Assembly: GCF_029223485.1 (NCBI RefSeq) | Contig: NZ_JARHTP010000004.1 | Location: 496,001-560,000 of the forward strand | Direction: 5' to 3' | DNA length: 64,000 bases | From: Streptomyces coacervatus | GTDB lineage: Bacteria; Actinomycetota; Actinomycetes; Streptomycetales; Streptomycetaceae | In this document: positions 20,100 to 29,115 of the stretch, in pieces | How positions within the stretch are numbered: the stretch's first letter is position 1 | Layout of the letters: each line of letters begins with the position of its first letter | Translations under genes and position numbers: made by a program | The notes under the pieces: generated by a model | Database searches by the model: none | The model's input: only the letters and a program-made list of their open reading frames with translations | What the model was told of the DNA's origin: nothing

Positions 20100-20987
20100 A
20101 TGCAGTTCCAGCAGCTCCAGTACTTTGTGGCGGTCGCCGAGACGCGGCACTTCACCCGGGCCGCCGACCTGGTCCATGTCGCGCAGCCCTCCCTGTCCCA
20201 GCAGATCAAGGCGCTGGAGCGGGAGCTCGGGGCCGATCTGTTCCTGCGGGCGCGCGGCAACATCACCCTCACCGACGCGGGCGAGGCGCTGCTGCCGCTG
20301 GCCCGCCGCATCCTGGCCGACGCGGACACGGCCCGGCATGAGGTGCAGGAGCTGGTGCAGCTGCGCAGCGGCCGGGTCCGGCTGGGCGCGACGCCGAGCG
20401 TGTGCACGGGTCTGCTGCCGGATGTGCTGCGCGCCTTCCACGACCGCTATCCCGGCATCCGGCTGCTGATCGAGGAGGGCGGCTCCCACGATCTCGTACG
20501 GGAACTCGCCCGCGGCGCCCTCGACCTCGCCCTGGTCGTGCTGCCGCTGCCCTCGCCCTCCCCCGCGCTGACGACGGTGGAGCTGCTGCGTGAGGACCTG
20601 GTGGTGGTGTCGTCGCCGGAGTCGCCCGCGCCCACCGGCCCGGGGCGGCGCACCGTGCGCATCCCCGACCTGGAGGGCGCACCCCTGGTGATGTTCCGGC
20701 ACGGCTACGACCTGCGCGAACTGACCGTCGCCGCATGCCGCGCCGAGGGCTTCGAGCCGGACTTCGCGGTGGAGGGCGGCGAGATGGACGCGGTGCTGGG
20801 CTTCGTGCGGGCGGGGCTCGGCGTGGCCGTCGTACCCCGTATGGTCGCGACGCGGTCCGGACGGGGGCTACGGGTCACTCCGCTCGCCCGGCCCGGACTG
20901 CACCGCACCATCGCGCTGGCCCACCGCAGCGACGTGGCACCGCCGCGGGCCGCCCGCGAGTTGCAGCGGATGCTGCTGGAGCGCTGA
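20100..20987 (+). CDS. LysR-family transcriptional regulator
   Basis: A 295-residue LysR protein. The N-terminal helix-turn-helix is [19 protein letters not shown] (about residues 18-36), followed by the linker helix and a two-lobe substrate-binding domain (from about residue 90). ATG 20100 ([18 protein letters not shown]) is the canonical LysR start; an upstream in-frame start adds 14 atypical residues. It is divergent from sdhCAB and probably tunes that operon in response to a metabolite. Confidence 0.9.
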   Translation: MQFQQLQYFVAVAETRHFTRAADLVHVAQPSLSQQIKALERELGADLFLRARGNITLTDAGEALLPLARRILADADTARHEVQELVQLRSGRVRLGATPSVCTGLLPDVLRAFHDRYPGIRLLIEEGGSHDLVRELARGALDLALVVLPLPSPSPALTTVELLREDLVVVSSPESPAPTGPGRRTVRIPDLEGAPLVMFRHGYDLRELTVAACRAEGFEPDFAVEGGEMDAVLGFVRAGLGVAVVPRMVATRSGRGLRVTPLARPGLHRTIALAHRSDVAPPRAARELQRMLLER

Positions 20988-21052
20988 CCCAGAAGCGGCA
21001 TTCCAGACATCAGGAACGCGATCAGGGGGTACCCCACTTACGGAGGTTCATG

Positions 21053-21409
21053 ATGTTCGAGGCAGGCGACATCCGTGAATGGCGTGGTCACGCCGTGGTC
21101 GACCCGCAGGGCCGCAAGATCGGCGTCCTGGAGGCGGTCTATGTCGACACCGCGACCGACCTGCCTTTCTTCGCGACGGTGACAGTGGGTCTGCCCACTC
21201 GCCGACGCCTGGTTTTCGTGCCGCTCTCCGGCGCGACCGTCGGACCGGGCTATCTCAAGGTCGCTCACCCCAAGGACTTGGTGAGGAACGCCCCCGCGAT
21301 CGACACCGACGGTGAGCTGCCCGCCACGGACGAGCCGGAGATCTTCGCGCATTACGAACTCGACTATGCACGGGGAGGCGGCGGCGAACGCCGTCTCGCC
21401 CGTCGCTGA
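21053..21409 (+). CDS. PRC-barrel domain protein
   Basis: A 118-residue protein with a PRC-barrel fold (EWRGHAVVDPQGRKIGVLEAVYVD, then RRLVFVPLSGATVGPGYLKV) and an acidic tail. PRC-barrel proteins bind RNA-processing, photosynthetic or stress partners; no partner is evident here. GGAGG (21042-21046) is followed by two ATG codons; ATG 21053 has the better 6-nt spacing, and ATG 21050 would add one Met. A GGGTAC hexamer upstream (21026-21031) recalls SigB-type -10 elements, but I see no matching -35. Confidence 0.78.
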   Translation: MFEAGDIREWRGHAVVDPQGRKIGVLEAVYVDTATDLPFFATVTVGLPTRRRLVFVPLSGATVGPGYLKVAHPKDLVRNAPAIDTDGELPATDEPEIFAHYELDYARGGGGERRLARR

Positions 21410-21425
21410 GCCGCCGGGAGCGCCG

Positions 21426-21599
21426 ATGAGTCTCTTTCTGTTCCTCGCCCTGATGGCCGTCGTTCTCGGCATCATCGGATTCGCCGCGCACGGCCTGTTC
21501 TACCTGCTGGTCATCGGAGCCGTCGTTCTGGTCGCCGATCTCGCGTACGCCGCCTTGCGCTTCCGCCGTGGCGGACGAAAGCACCGCGTGGTGCGCTGA
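21426..21599 (+). CDS. Small membrane protein
   Basis: A 57-residue hydrophobic protein with two membrane helices (MSLFLFLALMAVVLGIIGFA and LFYLLVIGAVVLVADLAYAA) and a basic cytoplasmic tail (RFRRGGRKHRVVR). ATG 21426 follows GGGAG. It is 16 nt behind the PRC-barrel gene, so the two are probably cotranscribed. This kind of pair is common in streptomycetes, perhaps as a stress-responsive membrane unit; the function is unknown. Confidence 0.72.
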   Translation: MSLFLFLALMAVVLGIIGFAAHGLFYLLVIGAVVLVADLAYAALRFRRGGRKHRVVR

Positions 21600-21610
21600 C
21601 GCGACAGCCG

Positions 21611-22861
21611 CTACCCCCGGTCCCCGGCCCCGGGCGTTGCCGCCGGTCGGGCTGCCGTGGTGTGTCCCGCTTCCGTCGAGGCCTCCGGCGTGGAGGACGT
21701 GATCACCTCGGAGCGTCGGCTGCCCCGGTCCATGAGGCCGCCCGTGAAGGCGAGGCCGAGGCCTGCCACGGCCAGGGCGGCGCCGACCAGGTTGGGTGAA
21801 GCCCAGCCCCAACCTGCGGAGATGGCCAGTCCGCCCAGCCAGGCGCCGCCCGCGTTGGCCAGATTGAAGGCGGAGTGATTGGAGGCGGCAGCCATCGTCG
21901 GCGCGTTCTTCGCCTTGGCCATGAGCAGCATCTGGACGGGGGTGGTGACGAAGGCGCCCATCGCACCGATGAAGGTGATCGTCACCAGGGCCGGCACGGT
22001 GTGGTGGATGGTGAAGTAGAACGTCACCAGCCCCGCGGCGAGCAGAGCAAGGCCCGCGTGGAGCGTCGGGCGCAGGGCCCGGTCCGTGAGGGGGCCCGCC
22101 AGCAGCGTGCCGAGCGTCATGCCGACGCCGTACAGCGCGAGAACCAGGGTGGTCGAGGAGTCGGAGATGCCCGTGAGGTGCGTCAGCATCGGCACCAGAT
22201 AGCTGTAGACGGCGAAGAACCCGCCGAAGCCCACGACCGCCGTGGCCAGGCCGATCGCGACCTGCCTGTTGCCCATGGCCCGCAGCTCGTGCCGGATGCC
22301 GGACTGCCGGCCGCGTGGCTGGTGCGGGACGAAGAGGGCCAGCGCGGCGAGGGCGACGAGACCGATGACGGCGACGGCGGCGTAGGCGGCCCGCCAGCCC
22401 AGCTGCTGTCCGAGGGCGGTCCCGGCCGGGACGCCGACGATGTTCGCGACGGTCAGTCCGAGGAACATTTTCGAGACGGCGCGCGCAGCCCGTTCGGGGG
22501 CGACCAGCCGGGAGGCGACGACCGCGCCGACGCCGAACAGCGCCCCGTGCGGCAGCCCCGCCAGGAAACGCGCGGCGAACAGCAGACCGAAGTCGGGAGC
22601 AAGCGCGGACGCGATATTGCCGACCACGAACAGTCCCGACAGAAGCAGCAGGAGCCGTTTGTGCGGTACGCGGGCACCGATGCCGGTCAGCACGGGGGCG
22701 CCGACGACCACGCCCAGCGCATAGGCCGACACCAGGTTGCCGGCGTGTGGCACCGACACACCGACCCCGTCAGCGATCTGGGGCAGCAGCCCCATCGTGG
22801 CGAACTCGGTCGTGCCGATGCCGAATGCGACGACAGCCAGGGCCAGCAGAGCCAGGGGCAT
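21611..22861 (-). CDS. MFS transporter (DHA1/AraJ-like)
   Basis: A 416-residue major facilitator with about 12 membrane helices and DHA1 drug/sugar-efflux features (FGIGTTEFATMGLLPQIA at helix 1, GARVPHKRLLLLL in loop 2-3, ARFLAGLPHGALFG). It most likely exports small hydrophobic compounds or sugars by proton antiport. I start it at ATG 22861 (MPLALLALAVVAFG); a TTG extension to 22903 is not convincing. A 33-bp palindrome lies 43 bp upstream. The gene is convergent with the small membrane protein, 11 bp away. Confidence 0.86.
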   Translation of the reverse strand: MPLALLALAVVAFGIGTTEFATMGLLPQIADGVGVSVPHAGNLVSAYALGVVVGAPVLTGIGARVPHKRLLLLLSGLFVVGNIASALAPDFGLLFAARFLAGLPHGALFGVGAVVASRLVAPERAARAVSKMFLGLTVANIVGVPAGTALGQQLGWRAAYAAVAVIGLVALAALALFVPHQPRGRQSGIRHELRAMGNRQVAIGLATAVVGFGGFFAVYSYLVPMLTHLTGISDSSTTLVLALYGVGMTLGTLLAGPLTDRALRPTLHAGLALLAAGLVTFYFTIHHTVPALVTITFIGAMGAFVTTPVQMLLMAKAKNAPTMAAASNHSAFNLANAGGAWLGGLAISAGWGWASPNLVGAALAVAGLGLAFTGGLMDRGSRRSEVITSSTPEASTEAGHTTAARPAATPGAGDRG

Positions 22862-22903
22862 GGTGCGGGAGAACCTTTCGAAAGCGGCAGTGCAACAGGG
22901 CAA

Positions 22904-22936
22904 GCCCCGTAACCACTGCAGCAGTGGTTACGGGGC
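22904..22936. promoter_or_regulatory. 33-bp perfect palindrome (operator or terminator)
   Basis: GCCCCGTAACCACTGC (22904-22919) and its exact complement (22921-22936) meet at a single central A. It sits 58 bp past the chitinase stop and 43 bp before the MFS start, both on the minus strand. With a one-base centre it makes a poor hairpin but a good dimeric-repressor site; it could serve either role. Confidence 0.6.
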
Positions 22937-22993
22937 CGCGCATTCCAAGATCGAGCCACACCCTGGAGTGATCTATGTCATGTCGGCGGCGCT

Positions 22994-24559
22994 TCAGCCG
23001 CTGTAGGCGGCGAAGATCTTCGCGAATTCGTAGGGAGACTGCGGGATGTTGGTGCACTGGTACAGCGCGCCCGTACAGGCGTTGCGATCCCGGGTGGCCT
23101 CCCAGAAGGCGAGCTCACCCAGGTGCTTGTCCTGGGCGAAGGAGACCAACTGGCGGGCGTCGGCCTGGTCGTAGACATGACCGTCGTCGTTCTGCCCGAG
23201 CATCGGTGTCACTCCTACCATCGCCCAGACCTGGGCGTCGGTCCTGCCCGGATAGAGCGACTTCAGCTGGCTGAAGGTGCTCTGCGCTGCCTGGACGGCG
23301 GCGTCGCCGTAGTCGACGCTGCGGTAGTAGTCCATGGCCATCACGTTCACCACGTCCACGTCGACCCCGGCGTCGCGCGCCGACTGCACCACGCTCAGGC
23401 CGTCCGCGGTCAGCCCCTCCGGGAGGACGGGAAGCGTCAGCGAGATCCGCAGCCCCGGGTGGGCCTGCTGCAGTCGCGCCAGAGCCTGGGAGCGACGGGC
23501 GACGGAGGCTGGGTCCGCGGTGGCCGCACCCTCGATGTCGAAGTCGACGTACTTCAGGCCGTAGGCGTTCACGACCGCGTTGTACTCGGCGTAGAGCGCG
23601 TCCACCGAACTGCAGGCCTGGGCCAGTTCGATGCCGCTGGCGCCGCCGAAGGAGACCTTGACGTCTCCCCCGGCGGCCCGGATGGCGTCGATCTGGTCCT
23701 TGGCCCAGCCGTCACGCGGGTCGTAGGCGTTGAACCACATCGCCTTGCAGCCGGAGGCGGTGATGAAGGCCATCGTGTAGTTCTTGAGCCCGCTCGCCGA
23801 GGCCATGTCGGGCATGCTCGGCGTGGGCCACGCGCCCATGTCGATGTACGGCGCGGTGGACAGACCCCCGCTGGGCTGCTGACTGCCGGTGGAGGTCGTG
23901 CCGCTGACGGCCGCGGAGTAGGCGGACACATTGCCCGCGGCATCGCGGGCCCGCACCCGGAACGAGTAACTCGTGCCTGCCTGCAGCCCGGTGGCCGTGT
24001 ACGAGGTGCCGGTCGCGGTGACGGGTGTGCCGCCGTCGCGCGAGATCTCGTAACCGGCAACTGATCCCGAGTCGTCGGTCGCGGCGCTCCACCGCACGGT
24101 CAGGGCGGAGGCCGTCGCGAAGCCCACGGTCACTCCGCCCGGGACACTGGGCGGCGTGGTGTCGGTGCTCGAACCACCTGTGCAGGAAGCGCCGTTGAAC
24201 CTGCAGCCGGCGGGGGTGCCGCTGCCGTTGGACACCCAGCCGAAGGACGCGGACGCACCCGGCGCCAAAGTGCCGTTGTACTCACGGTTCTTGAAGGTGT
24301 AGTGGTTGCCGCTCTGGGTGAGCAGCGCGTCCCAGTACGAGCCGACGCCGGTGCCGGAGGGAAGGTCGAACTCGACGCTCCAGGCGGACAGGGTGGTGCT
24401 GCCGGCGTTGGTGATGGTGTACGCGCCCTGGTAACCACCCTCCCAGGTCGACGTCTTGGAGAAGACGGCGTTCGGTGTGCCCGCGGCGGAGGCGGGCGGG
24501 GCCAGGATCATGAGAAGCAACCCGGCGAACAGGGTGAGGAGTACCGACGGTCTTCGCAT
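22994..24559 (-). CDS. Secreted GH18 chitinase with CBM and FnIII domains
   Basis: A 521-residue secreted enzyme. A Sec signal peptide ends near ASAAGTPN (about residue 27). A carbohydrate-binding module follows (about 28-130), then a fibronectin III domain (about 140-230) and a GH18-type barrel (about 240-521). The catalytic DxxDxDxE region is YVDFDIEG, with the final E as acid/base. It should hydrolyse chitin outside the cell. ATG 24559 follows GGAGG at good spacing. A DasR-like site lies about 55 bp upstream, fitting chitin-linked regulation. Confidence 0.88.
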   Translation of the reverse strand: MRRPSVLLTLFAGLLLMILAPPASAAGTPNAVFSKTSTWEGGYQGAYTITNAGSTTLSAWSVEFDLPSGTGVGSYWDALLTQSGNHYTFKNREYNGTLAPGASASFGWVSNGSGTPAGCRFNGASCTGGSSTDTTPPSVPGGVTVGFATASALTVRWSAATDDSGSVAGYEISRDGGTPVTATGTSYTATGLQAGTSYSFRVRARDAAGNVSAYSAAVSGTTSTGSQQPSGGLSTAPYIDMGAWPTPSMPDMASASGLKNYTMAFITASGCKAMWFNAYDPRDGWAKDQIDAIRAAGGDVKVSFGGASGIELAQACSSVDALYAEYNAVVNAYGLKYVDFDIEGAATADPASVARRSQALARLQQAHPGLRISLTLPVLPEGLTADGLSVVQSARDAGVDVDVVNVMAMDYYRSVDYGDAAVQAAQSTFSQLKSLYPGRTDAQVWAMVGVTPMLGQNDDGHVYDQADARQLVSFAQDKHLGELAFWEATRDRNACTGALYQCTNIPQSPYEFAKIFAAYSG

Positions 24560-24612
24560 TTGCTGCCTCCACTGGGGGGTGGGCGCCGGGGCGGCGCGTG
24601 AAGCCGCACAGC

Positions 24613-24628
24613 ATTGGTCCATACCAAC
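24613..24628 (-). promoter_or_regulatory. DasR-responsive-element-like site
   Basis: TGGTCCATACCA (24615-24626) matches the DasR consensus core TGGTCTAGACCA at 10 of 12 positions, flanked by ATT and AC. DasR is the GntR repressor of chitin and GlcNAc genes and is known to bind upstream of Streptomyces chitinases. The site sits 56 bp before the chitinase ATG. It has not been tested. Confidence 0.6.
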
Positions 24629-24701
24629 CTTCTGGCATGTACATACAGAGCGGTCGGCCGACCGTCAAGCCTTCCGCCCGGCAGGGCCCACGTACGGCAG
24701 G

Positions 24702-25565
24702 TCAGGTCATCGCCTCGGCGAGCAGTTCGATCTGGTCGAGCCCCGATCCGGTGGGAACGAGGATGAGTTCGTCGCAGCCGGCCGCCTCGAAGGCGGCGAC
24801 ATAGGCCCTGACCATGTCCGGGGTCACCGCGGCGCTCGCGGCGACCTGGCCGGCGACGTCGCCGAGGAAGCCGTAGTAGTCCAGGAGGTAGGAGTCGGCC
24901 TGCGCGCGGGCGTCGGGGCCGAGCGCGAAGTAGGCCAGTGACAGCTTGCGGGCCGTGCCCGGGCGCTTGGCGTCCGCCCAGGCCGCGTCCACGCCGGCCG
25001 CGGCCTGGGCGAACATCTCCGGGGTGCCGCCGCCCATGATCCAGCCGTCGCCCAGCTCGGCCACCCGCCGGAAACTGGCCGCGGTCGTACCGCCCAGGAT
25101 CAGCTCGGGGCCGCCGTCGCGCACGGTCCGCGGTCCGATCGCGCCGGCGAATCCGCGCTCCTCGCCGGACCAGATGTCCTTCATCTCCCGCAGCTGTTCC
25201 TCGAAGCGGCGCCCCCTGCCTTTGGTCGACAGCCCGCTGGCGGCGAAGTCGTCGTCGCGCCCGCCGAGGCCCACCCCCAGCACGAAACGTCCGGCGGAGA
25301 TGCGCTCCAGGGACGCCGCCTGCTTGGCCAGCAAGGCGGCGTTGGCGTAGAGCGGTGCGAGGAGCACGCTCGTCGTCAGCCGGATCCTGCTGGTGACCGC
25401 GGCGGCCGCAGTGAGAGCGATCAGCTCCTCATAGCCCTGGTACACCAGCCGCCCGATCGTACCCAGGGTGCTGAACCCCGCCCCCTCTGCCTGCCGGGCC
25501 CAGTCCAGCAGCCTGGAGGGTTCCGTTCCGGGAACCGTGTTGGGAAGACCGATTCCGACGTCCAT
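24702..25565 (-). CDS. LLM-class, probably F420-dependent, oxidoreductase
   Basis: A 287-residue luciferase-like TIM-barrel oxidoreductase. MDVGIGLPNTVPG opens the barrel, and RISAGRFVLGVGLGGRDDDF and GDGWIMGGGTPEMF are typical of the F420-dependent branch. The substrate is unknown. ATG 25565 follows GGAGG; a longer upstream reading lacks support. It ends 142 bp before the chitinase start. It has no evident pathway partner. Confidence 0.84.
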   Translation of the reverse strand: MDVGIGLPNTVPGTEPSRLLDWARQAEGAGFSTLGTIGRLVYQGYEELIALTAAAAVTSRIRLTTSVLLAPLYANAALLAKQAASLERISAGRFVLGVGLGGRDDDFAASGLSTKGRGRRFEEQLREMKDIWSGEERGFAGAIGPRTVRDGGPELILGGTTAASFRRVAELGDGWIMGGGTPEMFAQAAAGVDAAWADAKRPGTARKLSLAYFALGPDARAQADSYLLDYYGFLGDVAGQVAASAAVTPDMVRAYVAAFEAAGCDELILVPTGSGLDQIELLAEAMT

Positions 25566-25686
25566 CTCTGCCTCCGGTCGCAGGAAACTCACTCCGAGCC
25601 CATCATGCGCACGAATGCCACTGGTTGGGCCGTCGATTACGCACATAGGACGCCCGCGCCGGTCTCAACTCTCGTTCAGGACGAGG

Positions 25687-26952
25687 TCAGAGGTGTCGGC
25701 CGAGATAGCGCCGGGAGCGGCGGCGGTTGCGCAGGTGTACGCCGGTGCCGGTGGCGGCTGTGAGTGCGATGGCCGCCCACCACGGCAGCAGGAGGCCCGT
25801 GATCACCAGTACGACGGCTGCGGCCGAGAGGGGCTCGGCCATGCCGGGTGACCGGACGGCGGGCTGCGGAGCGTTCGCCCGGGTCCGGGCGGGCTTCTGG
25901 AATCCGTCGGCCTTGGCAGCGAGTGGCGGCGCCGTGGGCTCGCTGCGCTGCAACGCCCCTCCCCCGGCGTCCAGTTGGGTCGGGGGCCGGACCGGGGTCG
26001 AGCGCGGTGGGGGCGGTGTCGTCCGCGTGGCCGCTTCGGCGGCCGGCCCTCCTGGGCGCGGGGTGGGTGGTGCCGGGGCGTCGAGCGCGGCCAGCAGGCC
26101 GCGTACCTCCAACGCCGAGGCCGGGCGGTCGTCCGGTTCCTTGGACAGCAGGGCGAGGATCAACTCGTCCCATGCACGCGGCAGTCCGGGGCGCAGTCTG
26201 CTCGGCGGCAGCGGCGGCTCGTTCATGTGCTTGAGCAGCAGGACGTGCCAGGCGGGTGCCTCGAACGGCGGGCGGCCGGTGGTGAGTTCGTAGAGGATGC
26301 AGCCCAGGGAGTACAGGTCGGTGCGCAGGTCGACGGGTCCGTCGCCGCGGGCCTGCTCCGGCGACATATAGGCCGGCGTGCCCACGATCGAGCCGGTGGC
26401 GGTCAGCGTGGCGGACGATGCCGCGCCGTCCAGGATGCGGGCGATGCCGAAGTCCAGCACCTTCACCGCGCGGTCGTCGCTGTTGTCGGGGGCGTCCCGT
26501 TCGCCGCCGGTGACCAGGACATTCGCCGGCTTCATGTCGCGGTGTACCACATCCGCCGCATGGGCCGTGCCGAGCGCCCGGCACAGCTGCTCGGCCCACC
26601 GCGCGGTGTGCGCCAGGACCGGCGGGCCGTCCTCACGGATCACCCGGTCCAGCGACCGCCCGTTCAGCAGCTCCATCACCAGGTACGGCACCTCGGCGTC
26701 ACCGACCGCCTGTGCCATGCCCAGCTCGTGCACGGTGACGATGTACGGGCTGGACAGGCGCGCGGCGGCGCGCGCCTCCCGGACGAAGCGGGCCGCGAGG
26801 CTGTGGTCCTGGCCTGCGCCGACCCCCGTGAGCAGTTTGACGGCCACGTCACGGTGCAGATGTTCGTCGTAGGCCCGCCACACCTCTCCCATACCGCCGG
26901 AACCGATCCGGCCGGCCAGTCGGTAGCGCGCGTCCAGCAGCCGCTCCGGCAT
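25687..26952 (-). CDS. Ser/Thr protein kinase with C-terminal membrane anchor
   Basis: A 421-residue Hanks-type kinase. The catalytic domain (about 10-275) has GSGGMGEVW, VAVKLL (Lys), HRDMKPANVL, DFGIAR and GTPAYMSPEQ, all intact. A proline- and alanine-rich linker (about 285-365) follows, then a hydrophobic hairpin (AAVVLVITGLLLPWWAAIAL) and a basic tail (RNRRRSRRYLGRHL). No extracellular sensor follows the anchor, so it probably senses from the cytoplasmic side. It starts 27 nt after rmdA on the same strand and is likely the third gene of that operon. Confidence 0.9.
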   Translation of the reverse strand: MPERLLDARYRLAGRIGSGGMGEVWRAYDEHLHRDVAVKLLTGVGAGQDHSLAARFVREARAAARLSSPYIVTVHELGMAQAVGDAEVPYLVMELLNGRSLDRVIREDGPPVLAHTARWAEQLCRALGTAHAADVVHRDMKPANVLVTGGERDAPDNSDDRAVKVLDFGIARILDGAASSATLTATGSIVGTPAYMSPEQARGDGPVDLRTDLYSLGCILYELTTGRPPFEAPAWHVLLLKHMNEPPLPPSRLRPGLPRAWDELILALLSKEPDDRPASALEVRGLLAALDAPAPPTPRPGGPAAEAATRTTPPPPRSTPVRPPTQLDAGGGALQRSEPTAPPLAAKADGFQKPARTRANAPQPAVRSPGMAEPLSAAAVVLVITGLLLPWWAAIALTAATGTGVHLRNRRRSRRYLGRHL

Positions 26953-26979
26953 CCGTCCCCCTGTGTGCCCGTGCGTACG

Positions 26980-29115
26980 TCAGCCCGTGGCGTCCACCAG
27001 TGCCAGCTCGTGCAGCCGGTCCGGCGGGCCGGGGCGAGCGTAGTACCAGCCCTGGGCCGTGTCGCAGCCCAGTATCCGCAACTGCTCGGCCTGGGCACCG
27101 GTTTCCACGCCCTCCACCGTCACCGCGAGGTCGAGGCTGTGGGCGAGGGAGACGATCCCTTCGACGATCTTGAGGTCGACGGGGTCGGCCGGGAACTGCT
27201 GCATGCTCTGGGTGAAGGAGCGGTCCAGCTTGAGGATGCTGACCGGGAGGCGGCGCAGGTTCGCCAGGTTCGAGTAGCCGGTGCCGAAGTCGTCGAGTGC
27301 GATGTCGACGCCCATCTCGGCGAGGCGGCGCAGGGGCTTGAGGAGGTCGTCGTCGGCGCCGATCAGGGCCGACTCGGTGACCTCCAGGCACAGCGCGTCC
27401 GGTTCGACTCCCGCGCGTTCCAGGATGTCGACCGTGTCCTGGACCAGGCCGGGGTGGGTGAGCTGGCAGGGCGAGAGGTTGACGTTGATGCGGAGCGGGC
27501 CCGCATCGTCGTACCGTTCTCGCCATTCGCGCGCCTGGCGGACGGACTGTTCCAGGACCCAGCGGCCCAGCGGCACGATCAGGCCGGTGTGTTCGGCGAG
27601 CGGGATGAAGCGGTCCGGGCCGAGGATGCCGTGCTGCGGGTGCAGCCAGCGCACCAGGGCCTCGGCGCCGCGCACGCTGCCGTCGCCGAGGTGGACCAGC
27701 GGCTGGTACTCGATGAAGAACTCGCCCCGGTCCAGGGCCGCCGGCAGCGCGGTCGTGAGGCCGTGCCGGGTGATGGCGCGGGCGTCGGCCTCCTCGTCGG
27801 CGAGCTCGAAGCGGTTGCCGCCCGCCGACTTGGCCCGGTACATGGTGATGTCGGCGCTGCGCAGCACCTCCGCCGGGCTGCGCTCGCCCGCCGGGCCTTC
27901 GACGATGCCGATGCTGCCGCGCACCGTCAGCTCCCGGCCGTCGATGCTGATCGGGGCGATGAGCGCGTTCATGATGCGGGCGGCGAGCTCGTCGACCTCG
28001 CGCTCGGTGTCGGCGCCGGTGGTCAGCGCCACGAACTCGTCGCCGCCGAGCCGGGCGACCATCTCGCCGGGCGCGGTCGCGCAGGCCTGCAGCCGGTCGG
28101 CGACCTCGACGAGCAGCCGGTCGCCGGCCGCATGGCCGAGGCTGTCGTTGACGGTCTTGAAGCCGTCCAGGTCGAGGTAGCACAGGCCGTAGCGCTGGCC
28201 CCGGCCCGCGCCCAGCGCCTTCTCCAGGCGCTCGAAGAAGAAGGTGCGGTTGGGCAGGCCGGTGAGCGCGTCGTGCGTGGCCTCGTAGCGCAGCCGGAGG
28301 TTGAGCAGCCGCCGCTCGGTGGTGTCCTCCATGAGGGCGAGCTGGTACTGCGGGTTGCCGTCCGCGTCGCGCAGGAGGGAGACCGTCAGATTGGTCCACA
28401 GGACCGTTCCGTCCGGGCGGTAGAAGGCCTTTTCGACGTGGTAGTGCTCGCGCTCGCCGCGGACGAGCTCCTCGTAGAGCTTCCAGGTCTGCGGCGCGTC
28501 CTCGGGGTGGGTCCATTCCTGGACCCTGCGGCCGTACGCCATGGTGTCCGTGATGCCGAACATGCGCAGCAGCGCGCCGTTGACCTGGAGGATGTTGCCC
28601 TCCAGGTCGGCGATGCCGATCCCTATGGCCGCGCCCTCGAAGACCGCCCGGAAGCGGGCCTCGGTGGCGTGCAGCGCCTGGGCGACCACGCCCTGCGCCT
28701 GGAGGGCGGCCGCGGAGATCGCCTCCTGCTCGGCCAGCGTCCGCTGGCGCAGCGCCCCGGCGAACCCGGCGGCCATGGCGTGCTGCAACCGCGAGGAACG
28801 CGCCCGCAGTTCCTCCTGGTCGCCGTCCCCGCCGCAGTAGAGCACCAGGTAGGCGTCGACGCAGTCCAGGGTGCGGGTGAGGGCGTCCGGGTCGGTGCAG
28901 TGCGCGGCGACGAGGGCGGCACCGACCGCCCTGCCCTCGTCCAGGTCGAGGATCCGGGCGTGCAGCGCCTCGCTCAACCGACGGGCCAGCGGCAGGAGTT
29001 GCTCCTCGAACTCCGGCCGGGTCAGCGACGTCGAGGTCACCGGGAACACTGCCCGGCTCCAGATGGTCGCGAACCTGCGCAGTCTGTCCGGCTGCCCGTC
29101 CGGCTCCGCCCTCAC
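26980..29115 (-). CDS. rmdA: PAS-GGDEF-EAL c-di-GMP enzyme
   Basis: A 711-residue cyclic di-GMP turnover protein. A helical N-terminal domain (about 1-140) is followed by PAS (about 150-270), GGDEF (about 285-440; ARLGGDEF intact) and EAL (about 460-705; EALVRW, EVTES, IALDDFGTGYSNL, LKLDRSF and VEGVET all present). Both catalytic sites look complete. No RxxD inhibitory site precedes GGDEF. Domain order and neighbourhood match RmdA of S. coelicolor, known to degrade c-di-GMP and affect development. GTG 29115 overlaps the TGA of the methyltransferase gene (GTGA), implying coupled translation. Confidence 0.88.
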   Translation of the reverse strand: MRAEPDGQPDRLRRFATIWSRAVFPVTSTSLTRPEFEEQLLPLARRLSEALHARILDLDEGRAVGAALVAAHCTDPDALTRTLDCVDAYLVLYCGGDGDQEELRARSSRLQHAMAAGFAGALRQRTLAEQEAISAAALQAQGVVAQALHATEARFRAVFEGAAIGIGIADLEGNILQVNGALLRMFGITDTMAYGRRVQEWTHPEDAPQTWKLYEELVRGEREHYHVEKAFYRPDGTVLWTNLTVSLLRDADGNPQYQLALMEDTTERRLLNLRLRYEATHDALTGLPNRTFFFERLEKALGAGRGQRYGLCYLDLDGFKTVNDSLGHAAGDRLLVEVADRLQACATAPGEMVARLGGDEFVALTTGADTEREVDELAARIMNALIAPISIDGRELTVRGSIGIVEGPAGERSPAEVLRSADITMYRAKSAGGNRFELADEEADARAITRHGLTTALPAALDRGEFFIEYQPLVHLGDGSVRGAEALVRWLHPQHGILGPDRFIPLAEHTGLIVPLGRWVLEQSVRQAREWRERYDDAGPLRINVNLSPCQLTHPGLVQDTVDILERAGVEPDALCLEVTESALIGADDDLLKPLRRLAEMGVDIALDDFGTGYSNLANLRRLPVSILKLDRSFTQSMQQFPADPVDLKIVEGIVSLAHSLDLAVTVEGVETGAQAEQLRILGCDTAQGWYYARPGPPDRLHELALVDATG

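Noticed and set aside
21020..21040. SigB-type promoter before the PRC-barrel gene
   Set aside because: GGGTAC is present, but no GTTT-like -35 lies at the required distance.
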